Positions 1 to 8,920 of a stretch of 10,258 nucleotides of DNA are shown here, piece by piece. This DNA is from Trachelipus rathkii (lineage: Eukaryota > Arthropoda > Malacostraca > Isopoda > Trachelipodidae): the NCBI GenBank assembly GCA_015478945.1, contig JABUQX010095627.1:1-10258 (forward strand), in the 5' to 3' direction. The stretch's first letter is position 1; each line of letters opens with the position of its first letter. A program made the position numbers and the translations under genes. The notes under the pieces were generated by a model, which was not told the DNA's origin, did not search any database, and worked only from the letters and a program-made list of their open reading frames with translations.

Positions 1-258
1 AAACAAATAATTTTTTAATATTTTTTTGTGAAAATTTAAGGAAATTTTGCTGAAAATCGTCTACATTTAAGTTATCTTTAATAATAATTATTTAAAGTTT
101 TAATACTATTAATTGCAAGGAACTCCCAAACCTTCTAAAGAAAATGTCACTCTCACTGCAAATCACCGAAGCGTTGGCGACTGGAAATTTATTATTGTTT
201 TCAGCTCAGTTGTGATGATATTAGAAATTGAGTTGCCGAATCTAAAGTCACAATCAAA
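1..258. other. AT-rich complex sequence, no clear gene
   Basis: No gene is supported here. The plus strand has a 23-codon ATG frame at 144-215 that is too short to call. The minus strand has a 31-codon open stretch at 166-258, in the same frame as the exon-like stretch at 259-411 but separated from it by a TAA codon at 259-261; it ends at a TGA at 163-165. Composition is mixed and not repeat-like, so this is ordinary unique sequence bordering a possible exon fragment. Confidence 0.5.
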
Positions 259-411
259 TTAATACATTCCACAAGGAGAATCATAGCCTCGCCAGCAGAG
301 ATACTCTAAACAATCCATACAAGGAATGACGTTGTTAATGAATTGGTAATTCTCCCGATCTAAGGAAAGAACTCTTTTTTGTTTTATTGTTACGTAAACT
401 ATAATGATATT
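259..411 (-). other. Exon-like open frame, possible gene fragment
   Basis: On the minus strand, 50 sense codons are open from 411 down to 262, bounded by TAA at 412-414 and TAA at 259-261. The translation has mixed, protein-like composition with a Cys/Trp-rich end that includes CMDCLEYLCWRGYDSPC, and the DNA is more GC-rich than its surroundings (24 of 60 G/C at 241-300). The only in-frame ATG lies internally, just before the DCLEYLCW residues, so a complete gene is unlikely. A pyrimidine-rich stretch ending in AG (minus TTCTTTCCTTAG) precedes the densest part and could be a splice acceptor, making this a terminal exon. In the same frame, open stretches lie on both sides of the bounding TAA codons (31 codons at 166-258 and 36 codons at 415-522). 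I do not recognise the protein. Alternatives are a decayed exon, a chance frame, or a gene in a code with TAA as sense. Confidence 0.25.
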
Positions 412-457
412 TTAAGGTAATAAAGATTTTAAATTTATTTTTAGAGTAGAGTTAGTA

Positions 458-601
458 TTAGTGCTGAAATTGATATTCTTTTCTAAAATCCTTTTCTTTT
501 GACACAAAATTATCACCGCATCTTAATACTCTGAAATTTTTAAAAGTTAATTCATTGTTCAAATATTGTGATGAGCACGATGCCACAAACGGGATGAACG
601 G
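458..601 (-). other. Weak open frame running into a TA repeat
   Basis: The minus strand is open from the TA microsatellite at 617-636 down to a TAA at 458-460, with no ATG start in the complex part. The encoded residues are of mixed composition (for example VLRCGDNFVSKEKDF) but match nothing I know. It overlaps, in another frame, the 36-codon stretch at 415-522 that continues toward 411, so at most one of the two can be coding. Upstream, the frame reads only alternating Ile/Tyr from the TA repeat, which is not protein-like. It could be another exon of the same minus-strand gene remnant as 259-411, but no donor and acceptor pair is convincing. Confidence 0.12.
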
Positions 602-616
602 AGGATGAGATGATGT

Positions 617-636
617 ACATATATATATATATATAT
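617..636. repeat. TA dinucleotide microsatellite
   Basis: About ten uninterrupted alternating A/T dinucleotides follow a GATGATGTAC sequence. It is a short simple repeat of the kind that forms the large TA fields further right. Confidence 0.8.
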
Positions 637-914
637 TAAAACTAGGTATTTTCCTTCCAACCACATTTATCCTTTTAATTTTGTCTAGAAGTTATAAAGA
701 ATTATTGATATTTGAATTTGAAATTTTTTTAAATCATAGAAAGCAGGTTTGTAAACAATCGCGTCTATTCTTTAGAAATGGCTAAGTTAATATCAACAAT
801 ATAATTAGACAACAAGGAATGTTAATCTTATGTATATTTAGTAATTCATACATGTAAGGAAGAGGTGAAAAATATGAAAATAAGGATTTTATCAAATTTT
901 CATAATTTTTCAGG

Positions 915-1172
915 ATAGCCTTTATTGTTAGAATTGCTGTCGATAGATTTCTAAGAGTATCTTTTGTAAATTTCTATATGCATTAGACTTGGAGTTCTGC
1001 TAAAGATCACTCATCTTACTTAAATAAAGCAATAATTATCTTCACTCCATTATCTGCTTTAGCACAATTAAACAATGATTTTAGAGAATCTCTTGACGTG
1101 AAAAATATGAAATATGTTTCCATTAATATGATTTTTACTTTACATATAACTGCGCACTACCAACAATATCCT
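915..1172 (+). other. Exon-like frame interrupted by one TAG
   Basis: One plus-strand frame has 86 codons with a single interruption: 23 sense codons (915-983), TAG at 984-986, then 62 sense codons (987-1172) closed by TAG at 1173-1175. It follows a T-rich stretch ending in TTTTTCAG at about 906-913, which resembles a splice acceptor. The translation is varied, not low-complexity, with segments such as FTPLSALAQLNNDFRESLDV followed by a hydrophobic stretch around INMIFTLHI. There is no credible start codon at the left edge. I recognise no family. Given the base composition, several stops would be expected over this length, so the openness is mildly unusual. It could be a decayed exon, a chance frame, or a real exon if TAG is a sense codon. 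Confidence 0.22.
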
Positions 1173-2119
1173 TAGTATATATATAATATATAATAATCTA
1201 TTATATCTGATATTTTAATAATATAATATAGTAATATCCCTGTATATACATAATATTATTAATATACTCTTATAAATGAATCAAATAGACATATTAAGCT
1301 CGTTTTGGGATGTTATATTTACTATACTGTCATTACAACTCCATCCCTAGAAAAAATAAATATCATTAATACTATATATATATAAAGGTTTTATTATTAT
1401 TGTCAAAGATTTAATCTACCATAAAAAACATATTCGTACATTTTTAAAACGTAAATGGAAAGTCGAACAATTAATATTTGATAACTTAATCTCAATATAC
1501 CACAAATAGACATTTAAGCTGTTTATCGGATGGTGATAAACAAATGCTAAACTGCATATATATTTATTATAATATTAAATCTAACTAATAATTCTAGTAT
1601 ACTATAGTCGAATATTACTTTATCTGTAGGAGTTAAGGTTATACCTAATATATTACCTTTGATGATTATAGATATTTTATATTTCCTATACTTATATATT
1701 ATTATTCCCTTATCTACTCTCTTATATATATCCTACCTACTTTATATATAAAAAAAAATTATATCTCTTTTATATATATATTATACTCATATGGTATATA
1801 CCCTACCTATCTATTAATCTACTAACATGTGTGCTTATTAGTCTTTCTGTGCTATATCTTTTCTTTCAGTTGTCACATACTGTATAATATTTAAGTCGAT
1901 AATACGTGCTTTTAGAACAAGGTTTATTATTTTATTAGATAAGCAGGCAGCGGGAGACATACAAGGTTTTTTAAAATCTTTTTTACTAGTAACACGATTT
2001 TTCTTTTCTATTCTTCTTTTTTATATTTTATTTTTTTATTTGAAGGAAATATTATTGACTTCTCTTTACTTTATTGTTCAACGATTCTGGGCCAGTATTA
2101 CGCTTGTAATTTGAAAATA
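1150..2119. other. Mixed AT-rich spacer with short TA tracts
   Basis: No gene is supported. Short TA-rich tracts at about 1160-1260, 1370-1385 and 1680-1800 alternate with less biased sequence at about 1270-1360, 1430-1550 and 1810-2110. In the frame of the 915-1172 stretch a further 41 codons are open at 1261-1383 before TAA. Positions 1980-2040 are strongly T-rich with repeated pyrimidine runs on the plus strand. Nothing else with recognisable structure is seen. Confidence 0.5.
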
Positions 2120-3080
2120 TATGAATTATATATATATCTCTATATACTAATAAATTTTATTATATTATATCAGCTGCTTAGACCATTAATATATCGTATA
2201 TAAAGATTATTTGTCTTATTTATAATTAATTAATTAGTTTTAAATAAAGGCTCATGTGGGCTATCTGATAGAATCATGAGTATATTATCTATATACAAAT
2301 TATTATATATAATAAATATAATATATATACTATATATCTAATAATAAATATATATTTATAGTATACTATATTCTCATAATATAACTCAGTATAACTAATA
2401 AATAACTTACATATAACACCCCTACTATACCTCAATATAGTCTAGTATAACTACTATACGTATAGATAACAACTTATCTACTATTCCATATATATATATA
2501 TTATAATACTATATATATCTTCATATAATATTATTATATATATATACTAATAATACCTATTATAGTATATATATATATATTACTATCAATAAATAATCAA
2601 AATAGCTCTATATTTATTGAAAATAAACATATACTATACACCTCATTACAAAAATAACCCTCCTTATAAATATAATTGTTAGATCTTTTATTATATATTT
2701 ATCAAATTTGTTATATAATATAATAGTAATATAATAGTATAAATATATTATCTATAATATAATATTTTATATATATATATATATATATAGCATTATAATT
2801 ATATATTATTTATATATCTACTACTATACTATAATACTATCACTCAATATTATAATTATATACAGTTTTATAATACTGTAGCTAAAAATATGTATATATA
2901 TTATCATCGCCCTATAAATATATATATATATATAAAATATTAGAAATAAATATAATATAGACCACCATATAACTGATACAATTTTATAAAGTATATATAT
3001 ATAATACTTTATAAAGATATACTTATATATAATTTTATTATTATTTATCAGATTTTTATATTATATATATTATAATAGAT
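2120..3080. repeat. Irregular TA-repeat field
   Basis: Nearly all bases are A or T in irregular TA, TAA and TTA runs, with isolated C or G (for example 4 of 60 in 2281-2340). A long perfect alternating stretch lies at about 2769-2789. A small less biased patch at about 2160-2280 includes the near-palindrome CTATCTGATAG. Such fields act as easily melted or cruciform-prone DNA and are difficult to assemble; the irregularity may be partly biological and partly assembly noise. No genes are present. Confidence 0.85.
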
Positions 3081-3094
3081 CAGATCTTCATAAT

Positions 3095-3256
3095 ATGAAA
3101 ATTGTGAAAATGACCCTTATTGCTATTTTTACTTATAGTAAACGATTCGGTCGAGATCTATAGAATACAGAGCATCTGGAATAGAGGATTAAGTGTTTAG
3201 CTATATTTATCAGAGATTACCATCGCGAGATGGTTTTAAGTTTTGGTTCGGAATGA
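3095..3256 (+). other. Short frame cut by two TAG codons
   Basis: An ATG at 3095-3097 opens 22 sense codons with a hydrophobic start (MKIVKMTLIAIF) before TAG at 3161-3163. The same frame continues for six codons to a second TAG at 3182-3184 and then 23 codons to TGA at 3254-3256. The downstream residues, including AIFIRDYHREMVLSF, look protein-like. This is one of several islands in the window where a plausible frame is broken only by TAA/TAG. It is too short to assign a product and is compatible with chance. Confidence 0.15.
3219..3234. other. Perfect 6-bp hairpin with GCGA tetraloop
   Basis: ACCATC (3219-3224) and GATGGT (3229-3234) are perfectly complementary around the loop GCGA, which fits the GNRA tetraloop class when transcribed. 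It is GC-richer than its neighbourhood. There is no poly-T tract directly after it, so it is not a convincing terminator, and no role can be assigned. Confidence 0.4.
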
Positions 3257-3564
3257 TCAATAATTGACAGAGCTATATATCTGGCATAATACGATAATTG
3301 TAATTAAAATTATTATATTCATTTATGAATTCTAAAGAACAATTTAGAATAGAATTTAGATTAGATTTATTAATAATGTTCAGGAATTAAAAAAAAATTT
3401 TTGTTTAGTAATTTTTTATTTGGGAAATAATATAAAGTTATAATAATGACACTTTATATTCAGTTTTACTTGGAATTGCCTTTTTAAGAAACGTTTTAAC
3501 TATTCATTTTTTTTCTTGTATATGGTTCATGAAAATTTCTTAGTATATGATACGTAGATAGGTC
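3257..3564. other. AT-rich spacer, nothing recognised
   Basis: This is moderately complex AT-rich sequence with several A and T runs, including A9 directly followed by T5 at about 3390-3403. I see no gene, RNA or repeat structure that can be supported. Confidence 0.5.
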
Positions 3565-4138
3565 TCTATATTATATTATTTATTTTATATTATGCTCTGA
3601 CTCTATATATATATTATCACTATATAATAGGTATAAGGTATACGTACTAATTATGTCTAACCCTTATTCTTATATTAACTATATATAATTACTCAAAGCA
3701 TTTATTATCTTTAGTATATTACTATATATAATAATATATATATATATAAATACACACATATATATATTATTTATATTATATATTATATTTTATATTTATA
3801 TTAATATATATATAATTATATATATATTATATCTATATACGAACTTACAACATAACTAATATATATATTATATTATTATATCTCATAAACTATATAATAA
3901 TATATACTATTTATATACACATATATACTTATATATCTATATATAATATTATATATATATATATATACAAGATTATTATGGTTTGTGCGATTTTGTTTAT
4001 AATTATATATAGTATAGAAAGGATAATAAAATATACTGAATAACCTAATATATTATAATATATATATATATATTATTATATATATCATATATATTTATAT
4101 AATATATATTAATATATAATATATATATATATATTACT
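3565..4138. repeat. Irregular TA-repeat field
   Basis: Alternating TATA, ATTA and TAATA words with rare C or G make up almost the whole stretch, including a long alternating run at about 3950-3967. Small islands at 3595-3720 and 3968-4060 are slightly less biased. No gene-like structure is present. Confidence 0.8.
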
Positions 4139-4166
4139 CTTTTATAGTTTCTATGGCCTTCTTTAG

Positions 4167-4215
4167 CCCGCAAAAAATATATATTCTGCATTTATTAATA
4201 TTATTAAAAAGCGGG
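4167..4215. other. GC-rich inverted pair in AT-rich DNA
   Basis: CCCGC at 4167-4171 and GCGGG at 4211-4215 are complementary and stand out from the A/T-rich sequence between them. The stem is only five base pairs with a 39-base loop, so it may be coincidental. A C-rich patch at 4279-4290 follows. Confidence 0.2.
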
Positions 4216-4413
4216 ACTACGATAACGTTTTTATTAAATAAATAATAAGGCTATATCCTTAGCCTATGTGATAAACAGCTCCCCCTCCCAATATATATTA
4301 TAATTATATTACTATATTCTACTTTAAGAAATGCCACTAGTTATATGATATCTCACTTATATAAATTATATCATAGCTGAAATTTGATCTAAAATTGCTA
4401 CATTTTAAATTAA

Positions 4414-4659
4414 CTTCTTTTCAGATTTATTATTCTAACTGATAATAAGACATTATTCAACGAAATAATGGATAAAATTATTCAACTATTCGGAAGTAGT
4501 CTATAAAAAATCAATCAAAAAACCATTTATCAAATTATTCAAATCCAAATACGAAGAGGAACAATAGAAGGTGACTTTATATATACTCAACAACATCCAA
4601 AAGAATTAAAGGAGGAAAAGAAAGGAAAGACAAACGAAAAGGAAAAGATCTCTTTAAGG
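4414..4659 (+). other. Exon-like frame interrupted by one TAA
   Basis: A plus-strand frame of 82 codons is open apart from TAA at 4504-4506: 30 sense codons (4414-4503), then 51 (4507-4659), closed by TAA at 4660-4662. The left edge includes CTTCTTTTCAG at 4414-4424, a good splice-acceptor shape, and the right edge reads AAGGTAAAT, a good donor shape, so an exon of about 234 bases is one reading. An in-frame ATG is at 4468. The end of the frame is strongly charged (Lys/Glu-rich, about 4600-4656), produced partly by a purine tract. I know no matching family. The internal TAA argues for a decayed exon or chance unless TAA is sense. Confidence 0.22.
4608..4630 (+). other. Polypurine tract
   Basis: Twenty-three consecutive purines (AAAGGAGGAAAAGAAAGG and onward) are followed by further purine-rich sequence to about 4650. 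It contains a chance Shine-Dalgarno-like GGAGG with no start codon suitably placed after it. It most likely encodes, or derives from, a Lys/Glu-rich stretch of the overlapping frame. There is no LTR-like sequence next to it to suggest a retroelement priming tract. Confidence 0.35.
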
Positions 4660-4854
4660 TAAATATTTCAGAAATAAAAGGAGTAAAACTGAGTTGCAAA
4701 GTATCTAACAAACAAATTTGATTGACACTCTTAATAAGGAACAAAAATTGCTATTGCTATTCGGTCAAACCTTAGATTTTATAGATCTTATTTGAGAATT
4801 TAAAGGTTAGATTGCAACTTATTTCTCCAATAGTTGAAAGACATTGTTTCAAAG

Positions 4855-4906
4855 AATCGGAAGAATAGGAATCGGAATGGGAATCGGCATTCTGACATGG
4901 TATCGG
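4855..4906 (+). repeat. Degenerate ATCGG short repeats
   Basis: AATCGG occurs at 4855-4860, 4870-4875 and 4882-4887, and ATCGG again at 4902-4906, with related GGAATGGG between. Spacing is irregular (15, 12 and about 20 bases). This is a small decayed tandem repeat or chance clustering; its G-rich strand has too few G-runs for a quadruplex. No gene is supported between 4663 and 5030. Confidence 0.35.
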
Positions 4907-5029
4907 TATCTTCAGGGAAATTGGCAATAACGGTGGAATATTGGAATCGTCATCCTACTAATTAATGATAATAAGCTATGTTTGGTGCGGCATAAAATAT
5001 ACTCTATTTTTAGTAATCTCACTCTCAAT

Positions 5030-6345
5030 ATAATATTTATTATTATATACTTATATTTATATATTTATATATTATCTTATATATATATATAATATATATA
5101 TATTACTATAAATACTATATATATATTATTATATGTTATATATATATATAACTATTTATGTATACTTATATTAATATATACCTTATATATTATATCTTAT
5201 ATAATATACTATAATTATATATAATATAAATATACCCATAAGTATTTAGGTGAGTATAGTTAGGTATAGAGGTGAGACTTTATATAAACTTATTATATAT
5301 ATTAATATAATTATATATTAATATTAATATATTATATATTATATATATATTATTATATATTATATTAATATATATAATATATTATATAATCTATATATTA
5401 TCTATATATTAATATATTATTATATAATATATATATTAAATTAATTATTATATTTTATATTAATTTATATTACTATATATAATATAATATATTATTATAT
5501 ATATTAATTATATTTTTCATAATATATATTATATATACTATTAATACTATTATTACTATAATATATATTTCAATAAATTTATAGTTAATATATTAAATAT
5601 TATATTAATATAATAATAATATTATAAATATAATTAATATTACTATATTATATATATAATTATAAATATATTATAACTATATATATTTAAATATAATTTA
5701 ATATATATTATATTGATTAATTATTATAATTTATTAATATATAATTAATTTATATATATATTATATTAATATATATATTATATATATGTATATATATATA
5801 TAATATATTAATATATATTATATACGATTATATGTTTTATATATATATATATATTATAAATATATAATGATAGGGATTTAGGGGTACTAATATACATATA
5901 TATCTATATATATATATAGTTTATATTCAATATATTATATATATATAATTAATTCATAGTTAATATATAATATAATAGAAGTATAATATATATAATTATA
6001 AAAGGTTCTAATAAGGAAGGTATTTGTTATTTATAATACTATTATTATTATATATCTATTTATTATATTATTTATTTATTATATATATAATATATATATA
6101 CATTATATATATATATATATTTATATATATTATAATATTATATATATATTTATATATATTTTTTATTTTAATAAATTTATATATATACTAGTTATTATTA
6201 ATTATAATACCTATATATAATATATATAATATAATAATATAATAATAAATATAATTTTTTATATAAATATATAATATAAAATATAAATATATATAATCTC
6301 TACTTATATATATATTATATAGACTATAGTAGTTATTTTATATAA
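5030..6345. repeat. Extreme TA-repeat field of about 1.3 kb
   Basis: This is the most A/T-biased part of the window. Bases 5290-5390 and 5716-5787 contain no G or C at all, and 5341-5400 contains only one C. The sequence is made of TA, TTA, TAA and ATTA words without a fixed period, so it is not a clean satellite. Small less biased interruptions occur at 5230-5290, 5868-5900 and 6000-6030. Possible roles by analogy with other AT-rich DNA are easy unwinding or matrix attachment, but nothing here proves a function. Irregularity may include assembly error. Confidence 0.9.
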
Positions 6346-6446
6346 TTCCCTAATCGCAATAATTTTTGATTATATAAATAATTTTTTATTTATTCTGCTC
6401 TCTGTGAGTTTTCTATGTTTAAATTAATAAAAATAGAAAAAAATGA

Positions 6447-6788
6447 AAACTTACTATTTTTTTGAAATCGAAACCAATTCAATAATCTAATCCCTCTTCT
6501 AACTCTATCATCCCTGACCTAATTTTAAGTTTAGATATGACCCAGATCAGTATTCACAAAAGATAGTTTTATTCAGGACTTATGGAAGAAAGGAAAGTTT
6601 TCTTCCAGAAAATTAGTGTTGGTGTCGGTTATAGCGCTAGTTAGGGAGTTCTGCAATATTATGGTTAATTATTATTAAAGAACAATTTATAAAAATATTA
6701 ATATTACACAACATTCAAGATGGCGATGATTAAAAAAGGAAGGCAAGATTTAACATAACGGAAGACAGCAAAAGTATGTAATAATTGA
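6447..6788 (+). other. TGA-free frame with protein-like segments
   Basis: This frame runs 113 codons from after a TGA (6444-6446) to a TGA (6786-6788) with only TAA/TAG interruptions. The two most protein-like stretches are 26 sense codons at 6486-6563 (including SIIPDLILSLDMTQISI) and 25 at 6567-6641 (including EERKVFFQKISVGVGYS), separated by TAG at 6564-6566 and followed by TAG at 6642-6644. After 6645 the frame becomes dense in TAA codons and less convincing. No family is recognised. The number of TAA/TAG codons is about what base composition predicts, so this is weak evidence for coding. Confidence 0.15.
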
Positions 6789-7510
6789 TTATCATGAAAT
6801 TCATGCAGCTCAATCTGAATTTATTATAATATTTAATTAATTAAAAATTTGTGTGCTAGCGATAAACATATAAGCATGTGAGATTTTTTATTGAATTGAG
6901 TATTATGCGGTATCTGACGTGTTTTAGTATCTAAAGTTATATTTTAATTTTATAATACGAATTTTATCACGTATTTTTTATTATATACTAATTTATACAA
7001 ATTTGTAATATATATTGTAGCTATTTTATATTACACAATTTTTAGTACATATGAATATAAAAGTATCCTGAATCGTGTATATATATTATTATATATAGTT
7101 TAATATATAATATATATATATATATACATAATAAATATATTTAATTATAACTATTATAAATAAAGGAATGTTTAATAACTATTATATTAATTATGAATCT
7201 GCAAAGTTAAAATGTAGGTTCACACATTACTTGTGCCACCAGTAGAACACCTGACTAACCATACATTTTTCTTTAGGGACACTTAAAAGAGCTTGAATAT
7301 GCAGTGATGGTTTGATAATCGCAACGAATTAGATCGAACACAATATTTATGTTGCTAGATCCGAAGATTGATTTTCTGTATAATTCTGCTTGATTAATTA
7401 TAATTGTAATACCTCATAGCTTATATTCTTTTATTAATTGTTTTGTATTATACTCAGAGACTGCCAGCTGAATATTGATATCTCTATGTCGATGTAATTC
7501 TCTGTATTAA
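6789..7510. other. AT-rich spacer with a short TA tract
   Basis: This is complex AT-rich sequence with a TA-rich tract at about 7075-7145. Positions 7190-7510 are less biased but stop codons are frequent in all frames checked. No gene, RNA or repeat is supported. Confidence 0.45.
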
Positions 7511-7741
7511 CTTCATCGTTCTATATATATTGTTGATAGAATAAAAGGATGTATAGAAATGGGGGACAACAAAACCTTAATTCTCAACCGTACTCGCGGC
7601 TTCCATATCAGACCTATGTTGATAAAAAGCCTTTCATTTAACATGTCTTTTTGTATACAACCTCAATTATGCCCGAAGGTGCATCATTTTTGCATACTAT
7701 TTTTGTTGTCAATACGCTATATGCTTTTATTCAGTTGTTAA
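7511..7741 (+). CDS. Small hypothetical ORF, doubtful
   Basis: This is the longest uninterrupted standard-code ATG frame outside the right-hand GC-richer blocks: ATG at 7559 gives 60 residues to TAA at 7739-7741, and the frame is open back to 7511 without another start. Residues after about 40 are hydrophobic and end with FCILFLLSIRYMLLFSC, which could form one membrane segment near the C-terminus. The first part is polar (MGDNKTLILNRTRGF). No promoter, ribosome binding site or splice signal is evident. In the same frame the sequence stays open ten more codons after the TAA to a TGA at 7769-7771. The product is unknown, and a chance ORF remains the more likely explanation. Confidence 0.15.
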   Translation, partial: LHRSIYIVDRIKGCIEMGDNKTLILNRTRGFHIRPMLIKSLSFNMSFCIQPQLCPKVHHFCILFLLSIRYMLLFSC

Positions 7742-7864
7742 CAACTATTACAATATCTTACTAATTTTTGAATGGCCATACATAATTTTTTTTTCTTCAA
7801 ATGACTTATTTTGTATAGGTAGATTGAAATTTTTTGACACTTGTATCTCACCCGGGAAGCTGTA

Positions 7865-8095
7865 TAAAATATATATATATCATAGGTTCATAATAATATA
7901 TTATCTAATATTCTTAATTTTTATATATTATATTATATATTGTCCACTAGCTTTTTTAATATATTTGTTTAAATGAATAATAATATATTATATAATATAT
8001 ATATATATTATTAATCTTCTATATATTATTATTTTATAAAAATAAAACTACTTTATATTACTACTAATAATTATATTATTAAATAGTATATATAA
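7865..8095. repeat. TA-repeat field
   Basis: Irregular TATA and TTATTA words dominate, with a less biased gap at about 7940-7975. No coding signal is seen. Confidence 0.75.
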
Positions 8096-8429
8096 TGAAC
8101 AAGTGTTACATACTTATGTGCGAGAACTCTTTTAACTATTACAGAATAGATAATTTCTGATATCGAAATTACAAAAGTGATTTATTACATTACAATATCG
8201 GTTTTCGAATTAATTATTCTCAGATGCATGAAACGTTGTTCTATAAAAGATAAATAGTAACTTTTATACTCTCATATATTATTATTCACGAATTCGTTAT
8301 TTATTCATTCCTTTATATATATAAGTAATATATATATGTATAGTGGTATCCGTGGTAAAGAATATATTTCCCTAGTTTTTTCAATGCTCTATATAACTAT
8401 AGTTTAAAATAACATAAATAGTATCTAAT
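8096..8429. other. AT-rich spacer, nothing recognised
   Basis: This moderately complex AT-rich sequence contains several short frames, none longer than expected by chance, and a short TA tract at about 8315-8340. No gene or structured RNA can be supported. Confidence 0.5.
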
Positions 8430-8605
8430 AATACTTATCTAATTAATATATATATATACAATATATACCATTGAGTTATAATAATAATATTTGATATATA
8501 TTATATATATATATATAATAAATAATTTATCTATATAAATTATATATATAGTATATACATAATTTATATTATATTTAATATTATATTATATATCTAAGTG
8601 ATATA
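8430..8605. repeat. TA-repeat field
   Basis: Nearly pure A/T sequence with a perfect alternating run at about 8498-8518. It ends just before an AAAGGAGGT sequence (8609-8617) that has no start codon placed to use it. The stretch from 8618 to 8811 is T-rich and AT-rich with no supported gene. Confidence 0.75.
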
Positions 8606-8832
8606 TATAAAGGAGGTCTGATCTTTTATTAAGTATATTTTTTTTATCTATATTTTATATATATTTTATATTTATTTTATGAAGAAGATATTATATTGGG
8701 ATAATTGATTAGATTGGAATTTATACACACACTTACTCACATACTTATATATATATATAATATATGCTGTTATATCTAGTTATTTAGATTTAACAAGAAC
8801 ATTATAGAATAATGGGAAGAGTAAAAGAATTA

Positions 8833-8915
8833 CTGTCCTTTTCAGGGATTAGAACCCACGGCGTGTGTCGAACTGAGGACATCACTCGATGCTTTACATT
8901 GAGCTATCCCAACAG
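8833..8915 (-). ncRNA. tRNA-derived segment (pseudo-tRNA or SINE head)
   Basis: Read on the minus strand, this segment starts with a GGGATAGCTC-type tRNA 5' region and contains TAGCTCAATGT (8896-8906), close to the RNA polymerase III A-box, and GGTTCTAATCC (8846-8856), which matches the B-box / T-arm consensus except for T in place of the purine after TTC. Three base pairs of a D-stem (GCT/AGC) and of a T-stem (GGG/CCC) are visible, and the ends CTGT/ACAG could pair. The A-to-B start spacing is about 50 bases, roughly six longer than in a standard tRNA, and the anticodon arm is not a proper 5-bp stem with a seven-base loop and U33; alternative small stems CATC/GATG (8880-8891) and TGTC/GACA (8866-8881) occur instead. 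It is therefore more likely a tRNA pseudogene or the head of a tRNA-derived SINE than a working tRNA. The anticodon cannot be assigned. Confidence 0.45.
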
Positions 8916-8920
8916 AAAAT

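Noticed and set aside
451..457. TACTAAC on the minus strand, identical to the yeast-type intron branch-point word
   Set aside because: A seven-base AT-rich word is expected by chance, and no donor and acceptor pair around it gives a convincing joined reading frame.
2769..2789. TA runs as a CRISPR array or ordered satellite
   Set aside because: There is no repeat-spacer periodicity and no fixed unit longer than the dinucleotide.
4611..4615. GGAGG in the purine tract as a ribosome binding site
   Set aside because: It is a by-product of the purine run and no start codon lies at a suitable distance after it.
2120..6345. Yeast-like mitochondrial spacer DNA with GC clusters
   Set aside because: The TA fields resemble such spacers, but no mitochondrial gene or standard GC-cluster sequence is recognisable, and the complex islands do not fit.
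8609..8617. AAAGGAGGT, a near-perfect Shine-Dalgarno sequence
   Set aside because: No start codon follows at a usable distance and no reading frame begins there; the window does not look bacterial.
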